Positions 1-6,207 of a stretch of DNA of 9,322 nucleotides are shown here, piece by piece. Within the stretch, counting starts at the first letter, position 1. Each line of letters starts with the position of its first letter. This DNA is from Acetomicrobium sp. UBA3949 (GTDB lineage Bacteria > Synergistota > Synergistia > Synergistales > Acetomicrobiaceae). Made by a program: the position numbers and the translations under genes. The stretch is taken from NCBI GenBank assembly GCA_002385485.1, contig DGDP01000138.1, positions 890 to 10,211 on the forward strand, given 5' to 3'. Below the pieces are notes generated by a model. The model searched no databases and was not told the origin of the DNA. It worked only from the letters and a program-made list of their open reading frames with translations.

Positions 1-501
1 ACGGAAGCTCTTGAGCCCGAAGGCATAAGGCCAATTTTGGTCGGCGGAGTCGCCCTGGAATTTTACACCTTAGGCGGTTATGCTACAAAGGATATCGACT
101 TGGTGGTAAGCGACAGAGAAAAGGTAAAGACGGTGCTTGAAAACTTGGGATTTATGCATAGGATGGGCGAAAGGCATTGGTATTCCACAGAACTTGATGT
201 CGCTATCGAGATCCCTGACGAGGTCCTGGCCGGTTCGCCGGAAAAATTGACCGTCCTAGAGATTGACGGCAAAAATGTCTACATCATAGGCACAGAAGAC
301 CTAATAATTGACCGCCTGTCTGCAGCCAAGTTTTGGCAAAGTTCAAGCGACTTTGAATGGGCCGTCAAAATCATAGCGCTGCATGCAGAAGACATGGATT
401 TCGACTATTTAAAAAAGGCAGCTAAGAAACACGACGTAGAAGACATTTTAAAAGAAGCCTTAAAAGAAAGCGAAGGTCTTAGACCGCTCAAAGATGTGTA
501 G
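1..501 (+). CDS. Nucleotidyltransferase, AbiEii/DUF6036-like (5'-truncated by window edge)
   Basis: The frame is open to base 1, so the true start is outside the window; the TTG at 37 is only an internal codon. The visible 166 residues begin with TEALEPEG. A glycine pair (GG at fragment residues 15-16) is followed by T-K-D-I-D at 29-33, the G-G...D-x-D pattern of the nucleotidyltransferase fold, with D31 and D33 the likely metal ligands. The rest is mixed alpha/beta, with a helical C-terminus rich in Lys and Glu. Families with this pattern (AbiEii, MNT, DUF6036) are often toxins or defence proteins that transfer nucleotides to RNA or protein, commonly paired with an upstream antitoxin or HTH gene. 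Any such partner would lie outside the window. The fold is fairly certain; the specific role is inferred from family only. The gene stops at TAG 499-501 and is followed by about 90 bp with nothing recognisable. Confidence 0.8.
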   Translation, partial: TEALEPEGIRPILVGGVALEFYTLGGYATKDIDLVVSDREKVKTVLENLGFMHRMGERHWYSTELDVAIEIPDEVLAGSPEKLTVLEIDGKNVYIIGTEDLIIDRLSAAKFWQSSSDFEWAVKIIALHAEDMDFDYLKKAAKKHDVEDILKEALKESEGLRPLKDV

Positions 502-590
502 GAACCGGAGATACAGATATGACTTCATTTCGCCCAACATTCATGTGAAGCTGAGTCCCAGTTTTTATTAATAATTCGTATCATAAACTT

Positions 591-729
591 CTATAGCAAT
601 CAACAACACTTGAGACGTTTCAAAGACTTTCGCCGTTGATGACGCGCCTCAAAAGCGATTCCAAAGAACAGCGATAACTACTAGGCTTTACGCTCATGTC
701 GCTGTAAATCTTACGCCAGCTGGCTATTC
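591..729 (-). pseudogene. B3/4-domain protein remnant, middle part, left of the IS
   Basis: Read on the minus strand, this segment aligns without gaps to bases 7728-7866 of the intact B3/4 gene (offset 7137), at roughly 80% identity by hand count. It translates as I-A-S-W-R-K-I-Y-S-D-M-S-V-K-P-S-S-Y-R-C-S-L-E and onward, against IANWRKIYSDMGVKPSSCRCSLE in the intact copy. The codon for Trp97 of the intact protein (TGG) is TGA here, at plus-strand 620-622, so the frame is broken. Many differences fall at third codon positions, suggesting it evolved as a coding gene before decay. Homology is lost left of about 591; TATCATAAACTTC at 577-589 may be a further scrap after a small deletion, but this is weak. 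The remaining 5' part continues on the far side of the IS at 2657. Confidence 0.85.
725..729. repeat. Target-site duplication TATTC, left copy
   Basis: TATTC lies directly outside the left terminal inverted repeat and is matched by TATTC at 2657-2661 directly outside the right one. Removing one copy together with the IS restores the B3/4 reading frame as TKELSRHPGIASWR. An alternative reading with 4-bp TATT and one extra C inside the left end cannot be excluded. Confidence 0.85.
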
Positions 730-745
730 CCTCAATCCGCAGGTT
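730..745 (+). repeat. Left terminal inverted repeat of the IS
   Basis: CCTCAATCCGCAGGTT is the exact reverse complement of 2641-2656, 16 of 16 bases. Outside this block the two IS ends diverge at once, which defines the boundary. Confidence 0.9.
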
Positions 746-912
746 AACCGAAAGCATTAGGCAGGAAACCGGTTACATCAAGGGTTGGCTGGAACGAGAG
801 CTTTCACCCTACAGGTGGAAAGTGGCCGGACGAAACCGAGCCTGAAAGATTTCTGCGATTTTGGGTTTTATGAAGCACCAGAAAATAAAGCAGGGACCAA
901 AAGACATGAAAA

Positions 913-982
913 ACCTCTCTGGACCCCGCGCGTCGCAAGGGGTAAGGTTTTGTTTAGGCAACACAACCCACACCAGAGAGGT
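913..982 (+). promoter_or_regulatory. Structured leader that can hide the transposase ribosome binding site
   Basis: ACCTCTCTGG (913-922) is the perfect reverse complement of CCAGAGAGGT (973-982). The enclosed sequence holds two more stems: ACCCCGCG (923-930) with CGC-AA-GGGGT (934-943), and GGTTTTGTT (946-954) with AACACAACC (960-968, 8 of 9 pairs). Together they make a three-way junction. The right arm of the closing stem contains GAGAGG, the likely Shine-Dalgarno sequence of the transposase at 992. Pairing would block translation on transcripts that read through from outside, a strategy known for IS10 and IS50. Whether it operates here is inferred. Confidence 0.55.
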
Positions 983-991
983 GACCATATT

Positions 992-2437
992 ATGCCACAG
1001 ACGCTTGCGCCTTTCCACCTTGAGCACACGACATCTACAGGGACCGTAACAGCCAGGGGCGGTGCGGCTCTTCTGCTGGAAGCCTTTTACGCGACGGGGC
1101 TTCACGAGGCTTCCCGTTCCATCAGGCGACGTCCGAACAGGGGCTACGACGATGCGGACCACGTGATGACCGTCATCCTGCTGAATCTGCTTGGACTAGC
1201 GAGCTGCGACGACGTCGAGCACCTTCGGGACGACAAGGTCCTCGGCGACCTTTGCGGCAGCATGAAGGCCCACCATGGCAGTAGAAGCAGGATGGATTCC
1301 GCCTTTCCTTCCCCGCCGGCCCTGCGGAAATGGCTTCACGAAGTGGGAGAAAGCAAAGCTTCGCTTCGGTCCGTCAAGGAATTGATCTATGGACCCCTTC
1401 ACTACATCCAGGAGCGCAAGGTGCAAAAGATCGCCACCCTCGATATGGACGCCACCTTCATACCGACCTGCCGAGGCGGAGCGCCCTACAACTACAAGAG
1501 CGAACGCTCCAACGAAGCCTTCAACGTCTACTGGTTGGAGCAAGACATGATTCTTAACAGCGAATACACAACCGGCAACGTATCACCCCGCAAGGACCAA
1601 TTGGGCCTCCTTCGCCGCAGCCTTCAACACCTTCCCCGAGGCGTAAAGCAGGTGAAGCTTCGTGCCGACAGCGCTGGATACGACAGGGAGCTCATCCGCT
1701 ACTGCAACGAAGGTAAAAGCCCCTACGGCGTAATAGGGTTTTGCATCTCGGTTCCCATGTACAGTGAGTTTCGGCGGAGCCTTCGCAAGATCCCCGAGGG
1801 AGCGTGGAAGCGATACGACAAAGACAGCTGGTGGGCGGAGGTGAACATAGTACCCAACAGGCTGTGCCTTTCCAAAAAGGACAAGGAGGTACGCTACATA
1901 GCCATCCGTCAGGAAGTCAAAGGCCTGACCGAAGCGAAAGAGAGCGATGCGCGCCAGATGGAGCTTGAGATAGAGGGACTTGAAGTGGACAACCCGAACC
2001 TGAAGAAGCTTCACCTGATGGTCCTCGGCGGCAAGGTGTGGAAGACCTTTCTCATCGTCACCAACAATCTTACTGAACCTGGTGATGAAGTAATCCGTTG
2101 GCATCGAGGTCGCTGCGGGAAGTCCGAAGAGATCCACGCCGTCTTGAAGCGCGACCTGGCCGGAGGTCACGTCCCCACGGGCAGCTTTGAAGCCAACGCT
2201 GCATGGTGGTACCTGTCGGTCTTGTCCTTCAACCTGCAGCGGCTTGTCACGCACCACGTGCTTCCGCCGGGCTGGTCACGCTATCACCAGAAGCATCTGT
2301 TGGCGACCATCTACACCGCACCAGCGCGTATCGTACGCCATGCCGGTCAGGTGATCCTGAGGATTGCCGGGTCAATAGGCAGGATGCTCGAGGACTCTCA
2401 CTGGGAGCTGCTTCGCCTGCACCACATGAGGGAGTGA
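992..2437 (+). CDS. IS1380-type DDE transposase
   Basis: This is the transposase that cuts and joins the IS ends. The chosen start is ATG 992, giving 481 residues beginning MPQTLAPFHL; GAGAGGTG sits 8-10 bases upstream, and IS1380 proteins usually begin close to the T-A-R-G-G motif seen here at about residue 19. The frame is open further upstream, to a TTG at 785, but that stretch has no such signal. The catalytic D-D-E features are visible: LDMDATF for the first Asp, LRADSAGYD for the second, and a late R-G-R-C-x-x-S-E-E-x-H-x-V-L-K block for the Glu region. The last is followed by F-E-A-N-A-A-W-W-Y-L and F-N-L-Q-R, typical of the family. The gene is not truncated. It is flanked only by IS sequence, and no accessory gene is carried. 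Confidence 0.9.
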   Translation: MPQTLAPFHLEHTTSTGTVTARGGAALLLEAFYATGLHEASRSIRRRPNRGYDDADHVMTVILLNLLGLASCDDVEHLRDDKVLGDLCGSMKAHHGSRSRMDSAFPSPPALRKWLHEVGESKASLRSVKELIYGPLHYIQERKVQKIATLDMDATFIPTCRGGAPYNYKSERSNEAFNVYWLEQDMILNSEYTTGNVSPRKDQLGLLRRSLQHLPRGVKQVKLRADSAGYDRELIRYCNEGKSPYGVIGFCISVPMYSEFRRSLRKIPEGAWKRYDKDSWWAEVNIVPNRLCLSKKDKEVRYIAIRQEVKGLTEAKESDARQMELEIEGLEVDNPNLKKLHLMVLGGKVWKTFLIVTNNLTEPGDEVIRWHRGRCGKSEEIHAVLKRDLAGGHVPTGSFEANAAWWYLSVLSFNLQRLVTHHVLPPGWSRYHQKHLLATIYTAPARIVRHAGQVILRIAGSIGRMLEDSHWELLRLHHMRE

Positions 2438-2640
2438 TGCCAAAGAAGCATCTTCAGGACATAGGCACCGGGGTTTTTCCGGGGAGGCAAGCCCATCCCG
2501 GCAGGATGCTTTTGGCCGCATGGCATCCCCGGAATGCTGAAGCGTCCTTTTCGCTGTCTTGGAGGTGGGATTTGCGCTTTCACCAGAAGCAGTCCTCAAA
2601 AAAAAGCCCAAAGGGCCTCCTGGAAGGGACTCGACTTCGC
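2438..2640 (+). other. Right non-coding part of the IS, with hairpin
   Basis: No gene is seen between the transposase stop and the right repeat. TTCCGGGGA (2477-2485) pairs perfectly with TCCCCGGAA (2526-2534), enclosing a GC-rich 40-base segment that could fold further (GGATGC 2504-2509 with GCATCC 2523-2528 is a competing stem). It may protect the mRNA end or act as a subterminal transposase site; neither can be decided from sequence alone. Confidence 0.4.
2598..2616 (-). terminator. Possible weak intrinsic terminator, minus strand
   Basis: On the minus strand this reads GCCC-TTT-GGGC followed by eight T residues. The stem is only 4 bp, so strength is doubtful. It would stop minus-strand transcription entering the IS from the right. 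Confidence 0.3.
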
Positions 2641-2656
2641 AACCTGCGGATTGAGG
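2641..2656 (-). repeat. Right terminal inverted repeat of the IS
   Basis: AACCTGCGGATTGAGG is the exact inverse of 730-745 and is followed directly by the second TATTC copy. Confidence 0.9.
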
Positions 2657-2661
2657 TATTC
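2657..2661. repeat. Target-site duplication TATTC, right copy
   Basis: Identical to 725-729 and directly adjacent to the right IS end. Confidence 0.85.
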
Positions 2662-2690
2662 CGGGATGCCTTGACAGCTCTTTCGTTCTA
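2657..2690 (-). pseudogene. B3/4-domain protein remnant, upstream part, right of the IS
   Basis: The segment begins with the second target duplication (2657-2661). From 2662 it continues the alignment to the intact B3/4 gene exactly where the left remnant ends, matching 7867 to about 7890. The minus-strand translation across the healed junction is TKELSRHPGIASWR, against TEELSKHPRIANWR (residues 53-66 of the intact protein). Homology fades at about 2686-2690, where a palindrome begins, so the first ~50 codons and the start are missing. With R1 only 35 bp further on, a deletion of about 200 bp relative to the intact locus is implied if the two loci once matched. Confidence 0.75.
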
Positions 2691-2703
2691 CGGCAGAACG
2701 AAA
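2683..2703. repeat. Palindrome, copy 1 (TCGTTCT-ACGGC-AGAACGA)
   Basis: The arms are perfectly complementary and extend to 9 bp when flanking bases are counted (TTTCGTTCT 2681-2689 with AGAACGAAA 2695-2703). The 21-base block is repeated at 2965-2985 with one change in the centre. It lies at the point where the dead B3/4 copy loses homology. It could be a regulator binding site or a recombination scar. Confidence 0.7.
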
Positions 2704-2719
2704 TGGTGCAAATACCCGA

Positions 2720-2744
2720 GGGTCAGATCTTTAGTTTTGAATTT
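2720..2744 (+). repeat. Dispersed repeat R1 (subtype B)
   Basis: It begins GGGTCAGATCTTTAGTTTTG and matches the subtype A core at 22 of 25 positions. It shares the CTTTAGTTTTGAAT variant with R5 at 8129. Both copies lie on the 5' side of a B3/4 gene copy, in the same orientation relative to it. Confidence 0.75.
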
Positions 2745-2899
2745 CAATATAGTAGTTTAATTAAATAGAACAATCATCTTACATTCTATGGGCGTTATTT
2801 TATTTAAATACCAAAAACGAAATGTGCATATAAAGTTTATTGAACGCGTACTGAAGGCATAAGCCACAGGGTCATTAATCCCCACTAATTTACGTTCTC

Positions 2900-2929
2900 T
2901 TGAAAAACGTATTTTAAGATATATAGAAT
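2900..2929 (+). promoter_or_regulatory. Candidate sigma-70-type promoter for the AAA ATPase
   Basis: TTGAAA (2900-2905) and TAGAAT (2924-2929) are separated by 18 bp. A half-site CGTTCT lies directly before the -35 box and palindrome 2 lies downstream of the start point, which would suit repression. A competing -10 is TATGAT at 2955-2960, with a poor -35. Confidence 0.4.
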
Positions 2930-2964
2930 TTTTAGTTTTGCAAAAGAACGAATATATGATAAAA

Positions 2965-2985
2965 TCGTTCTACGACAGAACGAAA
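2965..2985. promoter_or_regulatory. Palindrome, copy 2: probable operator before the AAA ATPase
   Basis: TCGTTCT-ACGAC-AGAACGA is 20 of 21 bases identical to 2683-2703. It ends just before AGGAG (2986-2990) and the ATG at 2997. Its position in the 5' leader suits a repressor site. No regulator gene is adjacent, so the protein that binds it is unknown. Confidence 0.5.
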
Positions 2986-2996
2986 AGGAGAATATC

Positions 2997-4157
2997 ATGA
3001 CCTTGCAAGATTTGCTATCAAAACTGCAAGAAATACAGGCCCGCCTAGTTTTAAATTTGCCGAAGCGTTTGCGACCGTATTTCGACGCCCTTGACCTGTC
3101 GGCCAGGGGGTTGCTTGTGCTGGGCCCCAGGGGCGTGGGAAAGACGACGTTAGCGCTGTCAAGGTCGAAGGGAATGCTTTACATCCCAGCGGACAATCCC
3201 TTGGTGGCGCCCTTTAAGCTGTGGGATATATGCGAGGCGGCCTTTGGAACTGGCTACGACGGTGTTATCGTAGACGAGGTGCATTACGCTCGCGAATGGG
3301 CAGTGCACCTAAAGGTGCTTTACGACGCCTTCCCCGGCAAAAGGATCTGGGCTGCCGACAGCAGCAGTGCATCGCTTGAAAGTGGCGTTTCCGACCTATC
3401 GCGCAGGTTCGTTCAAATCAAGGTTCCCCTCCTATCGTTCAGGGAATTCATCGCCCTAAAACTCGATCACCTCTTTCCCGTGATCGACCCCTTCAACCCA
3501 GACATACCTTCGGTCCAGGGTGTAATAAATGCCATAAACCCGCTGGCGGCCTTCGGGGAATATTTGCGCCAAGGACTTCGGCCTTTTTTCCTCGAGGGAC
3601 ATTACGCGGAGAGGTTGAAAAACGTGCTGGACAAAATGTTGTTCTCGGATGTGCCCTTTTGGACGCCACAAATCGCGGAAAACCACCTTCGGCTTATGCA
3701 GGCAATAGTTGGCCATCTTGCCATGTCGCCAATTCCTGTAATTAGTGTGGAGTCGCTAACGCGCGAGTGGGGTGTCGGTAAGGTAAAGCTATACGATCTC
3801 ATTAATGTAATGACGCGTATATGCCTTATTCGCGTCATCGAAAGAAAAGGCGCGGCTTCCAAGCTTCACCTTCGAGGAGCGAAGCTCTTTTTCTACGACC
3901 CGTCGACTTACTACGTCTTAAACGGAAACCCGGCAAACGTGCGGGAGGCATTCGTCGCCTGCTCGCTCGAAGAAGCAGGTAGAAGCGTCTTTGCAGCAGA
4001 TGATGAAAGAATTTGCGACTTTGTCGTCGACGGCGTAACTTTGGAAGTAGGCGGCAAGAGCAAATCGGGCAAAGCCGCAGATTTCGTCCTAAGAGACGGT
4101 CTTGATGTGCCTCTACCCGGCGTGATTCCTATGTGGCTGCTCGGGATGATGTATTAA
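2997..4157 (+). CDS. AAA-family ATPase with DUF4143-like C-terminus
   Basis: A 386-residue ATP-binding protein starting at ATG 2997 behind AGGAG. Walker A is GPRGVGKT (residues 43-50) and Walker B is GVIVDE (89-94), followed by the A-A-D-S-S-S sensor-like strand (119-124). S-F-R-E-F near residue 148 is the usual conserved point after the ATPase core. The second half has a winged-helix-like middle, then L-F-F-Y-D-P-S and the C-terminal D-F-V-V...L-E-V-G-G-K pattern, resembling the DUF4143 PD-(D/E)XK-like region. In most relatives that motif ends EVK, so the catalytic-type lysine position is shifted here. Such ATPases are common accessory genes with no settled function; links to toxin-antitoxin systems or DNA transactions are speculative. 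The palindromes upstream suggest its own regulation, and no operon partner is seen. Confidence 0.75.
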   Translation: MTLQDLLSKLQEIQARLVLNLPKRLRPYFDALDLSARGLLVLGPRGVGKTTLALSRSKGMLYIPADNPLVAPFKLWDICEAAFGTGYDGVIVDEVHYAREWAVHLKVLYDAFPGKRIWAADSSSASLESGVSDLSRRFVQIKVPLLSFREFIALKLDHLFPVIDPFNPDIPSVQGVINAINPLAAFGEYLRQGLRPFFLEGHYAERLKNVLDKMLFSDVPFWTPQIAENHLRLMQAIVGHLAMSPIPVISVESLTREWGVGKVKLYDLINVMTRICLIRVIERKGAASKLHLRGAKLFFYDPSTYYVLNGNPANVREAFVACSLEEAGRSVFAADDERICDFVVDGVTLEVGGKSKSGKAADFVLRDGLDVPLPGVIPMWLLGMMY

Positions 4158-4202
4158 GCAAAACGCTAAAAACAAAGCCTTGAGTTTGCAAACCAAACCG
4201 GG

Positions 4203-4295
4203 GTTTTATTTAAAACTTACTGCCCAAGCACCAAGGAAAGATCCGCAAAAATTCCTAGAGTGGTTTAGTTTTATTTAAAACTTTGCCCAAGCACC
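4203..4295. repeat. Direct repeat pair with palindromic core
   Basis: Two near-identical blocks, 4203-4232 and 4268-4295, each hold TTTTA-TT-TAAAA followed by TGCCCAAGCACC; they differ by a 2-base indel. In the second copy the palindrome is AGTTTTA-TT-TAAAACT (4267-4282). The pair sits between the ends of two convergent genes. A terminator role is possible but there is no GC-rich stem. On the minus strand the blocks read as ends of tiny peptides (V-L-G-Q-stop), which may be scraps of a gene end. Confidence 0.6.
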
Positions 4296-4320
4296 CTCAA
4301 AACTTTCCCCTTCGAAACAA

Positions 4321-4364
4321 TATTAACCTGCTAAATTAAAATTCAAGATTAAAGATCCGACCCC
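4321..4364 (-). repeat. Dispersed repeat R3 (subtype A), left boundary of the metal module
   Basis: Its reverse complement begins GGGGTCGGATCTTTAATCTT and matches R2 (7115-7158) at 41 of 44 positions in inverted orientation. The GGGTCGGATCTTTAA part forms the last four codons and stop of the ATPase gene (G-S-D-L-stop). No target duplication is visible outside it. Confidence 0.85.
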
Positions 4365-6205
4365 AACACCCGTATTGCGTTAAGGACGGCTATAAGTGTG
4401 ACGCCCACGTCGGCAAAGACTGCTGCCCACATGGTGGCTATCCCTAAGGCGCCAAGGGCTAAGACGGCACCTTTGACGCCCAGGGCGATGGCGATGTTTT
4501 GCCTGGCAATGGCAAGCGTTCGCTTCGCTATTTTAATGGCGACTGGGACTTTCGATGGTTCGTCCGTCATTATGACCACGTCGGCTGCCTCGATGGCGGC
4601 GTCCGACCCCAATCCTCCCATGGCGATGCCAACATCTGCCCGCGCCAGCACGGGAGCATCATTTATGCCGTCTCCGACGAAGACGAGCTTTCCCTTTGGG
4701 GATTTGCCCGCCATGAGATCCTCCACCTTTTGCACCTTATCTGCAGGAAGCAGCCCGCCGTAGGCCTCGTCGATGCCAAGGCTCAAGGCCACGCTTTCAG
4801 CTACTGACTTTGCGTCGCCCGTGAGCATTACGACCCTTTTTACCTTTTGGGCCTTCAGCTCGCTGATTGCTTTGACTGCGTCTTCCTTGATAACGTCTCC
4901 TATTGCGATATAGCCTTTGTATTCGCCGTCGACCGCGACGTGAACGACCGTTACAGCGTCGACAGGGTCTTCGGCTGGTATATCAAGCATCTGCATCATC
5001 TTGCCGTTTCCCGCTGCGACGAAGTGGCCGTCTATGGTGGCGATAACGCCCTGCCCCGGTATTTCTTTGACCTTTGAAATGAGTGCGGCATCGATTTCTT
5101 TACCGTAGGCCCGCCTGATCGAAAGGGAAATGGGATGGTTTGAAAAGCCTTCGGCGCAGGCGGCGAACTTTAAAATTTCTTCATTATTATATATATCTTT
5201 TGAGACGACTTCTTGTACCTTGAAAGTCCCTTTGGTGAGCGTGCCCGTCTTGTCAAAGACGGCCACTTCCGCGTCGGCCAGAGCCTCCAGGTAGTTGCTT
5301 CCCTTCACGAGGATGCCCTTTCTTGCAGCAGCGCCAAGCCCTCCAAAGAAGCTCAAGGGTATGGAGATCACCAGCGCACAGGGGCATGAAATTACGAGAA
5401 AGACCAGTGCTCTGTAGATCCAGTCGCCAAATGCCGCGCCCTCAAGCACCAGAGGCGGGACGACGGCTATGAACGCCGCTCCGCCCACCACAGCCGGCGT
5501 ATAACAGCGGGCAAACTTGGTGATGAAGTTCTCATGTTTTGACTTTTTGGCGGAGGCGTTTTCAACTAAATCCAGGATTTTTGATGCCGTCGATTCGCTG
5601 ACATTTTTTTTGACCCGTGCGACGAGCAGGCCGTTTAAATTGACGGACCCGCTTAGCAGTTCGTCGCCTTCGAGTACAGCTTTGGGCATCGATTCACCGG
5701 TCAGAGGCGAGGTATCAAGGCTTGAGCTGCCCTCCATGACCACGCAGTCTAAGGGCACCTTCTCTCCCGGTTTTATGACGATGACGTCGCCAACGTTTAC
5801 TTCGTCGGGATCGACGCGATCTATAACGTCGCCTCGTTTAAGGTTTGCATAATCGGGGCGTATGTTCATGAGCTCGGCGATGGACTTTCTGGACTTCTCC
5901 ACTGCCCTGTCCTGAAATAGCATGCCGATCTTGTAAAATAGCATCACGGCGACGGCTTCGCTGTACTGTCCGATGCAAAAGGCCCCGATCGTGGCAACGC
6001 TCATAAGGAAGTTTTCGTCGAATATCTGCCTGCGCGAGATGTTTCTTGCCGCCCGTAAAATTACGTCGCCGCCGGTTACCGCGTAGGCAGCCAAAAAAAG
6101 CAACAACCGGGCTGCGCTTTCCGCCTCCAGTAATAGGGCTAAAAGGAAAAGCCCCAAACCTATAGCTATCTCGGCGATCCTCTTTTGGCGCGGCGCAATA
6201 CGCAT
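4349..6205 (-). CDS. zntA/cadA-like: P1B-2-type Zn/Cd/Pb-exporting ATPase
   Basis: A 618-residue inner-membrane pump that uses ATP to export Zn2+, Cd2+ or Pb2+. Features in order: two N-terminal hydrophobic helices (about 12-45), further membrane segments (about 67-97), T-G-E (169-171) in the actuator domain, S-C-P-C-A-L (metal-site CPC at 274-276), the phosphorylation motif DKTGTLT (D318), the HP motif (357-358), and GDGINDAP (511-518). K578 in the seventh helix and D599 in the eighth (A-D-V-G) are the residues that define the Zn/Cd/Pb subgroup. The usual fused N-terminal metal-binding domain is absent and is encoded by the preceding gene, which ends 2 bases before this ATG; AAGAAGG overlaps that gene's end, so translation is probably coupled. 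The C-terminus IRVLGSDL ends inside repeat R3, where relatives usually end in a short basic tail such as LRLL-R. Expression is probably controlled by the divergent ArsR. Confidence 0.95.
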   Translation of the reverse strand: MRIAPRQKRIAEIAIGLGLFLLALLLEAESAARLLLFLAAYAVTGGDVILRAARNISRRQIFDENFLMSVATIGAFCIGQYSEAVAVMLFYKIGMLFQDRAVEKSRKSIAELMNIRPDYANLKRGDVIDRVDPDEVNVGDVIVIKPGEKVPLDCVVMEGSSSLDTSPLTGESMPKAVLEGDELLSGSVNLNGLLVARVKKNVSESTASKILDLVENASAKKSKHENFITKFARCYTPAVVGGAAFIAVVPPLVLEGAAFGDWIYRALVFLVISCPCALVISIPLSFFGGLGAAARKGILVKGSNYLEALADAEVAVFDKTGTLTKGTFKVQEVVSKDIYNNEEILKFAACAEGFSNHPISLSIRRAYGKEIDAALISKVKEIPGQGVIATIDGHFVAAGNGKMMQMLDIPAEDPVDAVTVVHVAVDGEYKGYIAIGDVIKEDAVKAISELKAQKVKRVVMLTGDAKSVAESVALSLGIDEAYGGLLPADKVQKVEDLMAGKSPKGKLVFVGDGINDAPVLARADVGIAMGGLGSDAAIEAADVVIMTDEPSKVPVAIKIAKRTLAIARQNIAIALGVKGAVLALGALGIATMWAAVFADVGVTLIAVLNAIRVLGSDL

Positions 6206-6207
6206 CG

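Larger units (their letters stand above)
730..2656 (+). mobile_element. Complete IS1380-type insertion sequence (1927 bp)
   Basis: The element is bounded by perfect 16-bp inverted repeats (730-745 and 2641-2656) and by TATTC duplications. It contains one transposase gene in the plus orientation, with a 246-bp left leader after the repeat and a 203-bp right non-coding part before the other repeat. Five-base duplications and CCT-starting ends fit what is known for members of the IS1380 family such as ISEcp1. It is inserted in a B3/4-domain gene that also has a stop codon, so the order of the two lesions is unknown. The transposase frame is uninterrupted and both ends are intact, so the element may still be active. 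Confidence 0.9.
2686..2996. other. Gene-free AT-rich stretch upstream of the AAA ATPase
   Basis: No credible gene is seen here. It holds palindrome copy 1, dispersed repeat R1 (2720-2744), single half-sites CGTTCT at 2894-2899 and AGAACG at 2945-2950, a candidate promoter at 2900-2929, palindrome copy 2 (2965-2985) and the ribosome binding site of the next gene. The segment 2760-2890 has no feature I can name. Confidence 0.6.

Noticed and set aside
620..622. TGA in the B3/4 copy read as a recoded tryptophan
   Set aside because: The copy lacks both ends and is split by an IS, so a simple nonsense mutation in a decaying gene is sufficient.
785..991. N-terminal extension of the transposase from TTG 785
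   Set aside because: The frame is open but has no ribosome binding site. The homologous start region and a good Shine-Dalgarno sequence point to ATG 992.
2203..2760. 185-codon plus-strand frame over the end of the transposase and beyond
   Set aside because: It overlaps the transposase in another frame, runs across the IS end and target duplication into unrelated DNA, and shows no family pattern.
4203..4295. Two 28-30 base repeats with a 35-base gap, resembling a minimal CRISPR array
   Set aside because: Only two units are present, they differ by an indel, no cas genes are near, and the repeat is an AT palindrome with no CRISPR-like end.
4398..5852. Open frames on the plus strand across the ATPase gene
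   Set aside because: They lie antisense to a clear full-length P-type ATPase and have no recognisable domain or start signal.
6206..6207. Recent frameshift breaking a fused HMA-ATPase gene
   Set aside because: Each gene has its own plausible ribosome binding sequence and start, and the HMA protein ends naturally. A fixed two-gene arrangement is more likely, although relatives were not compared.
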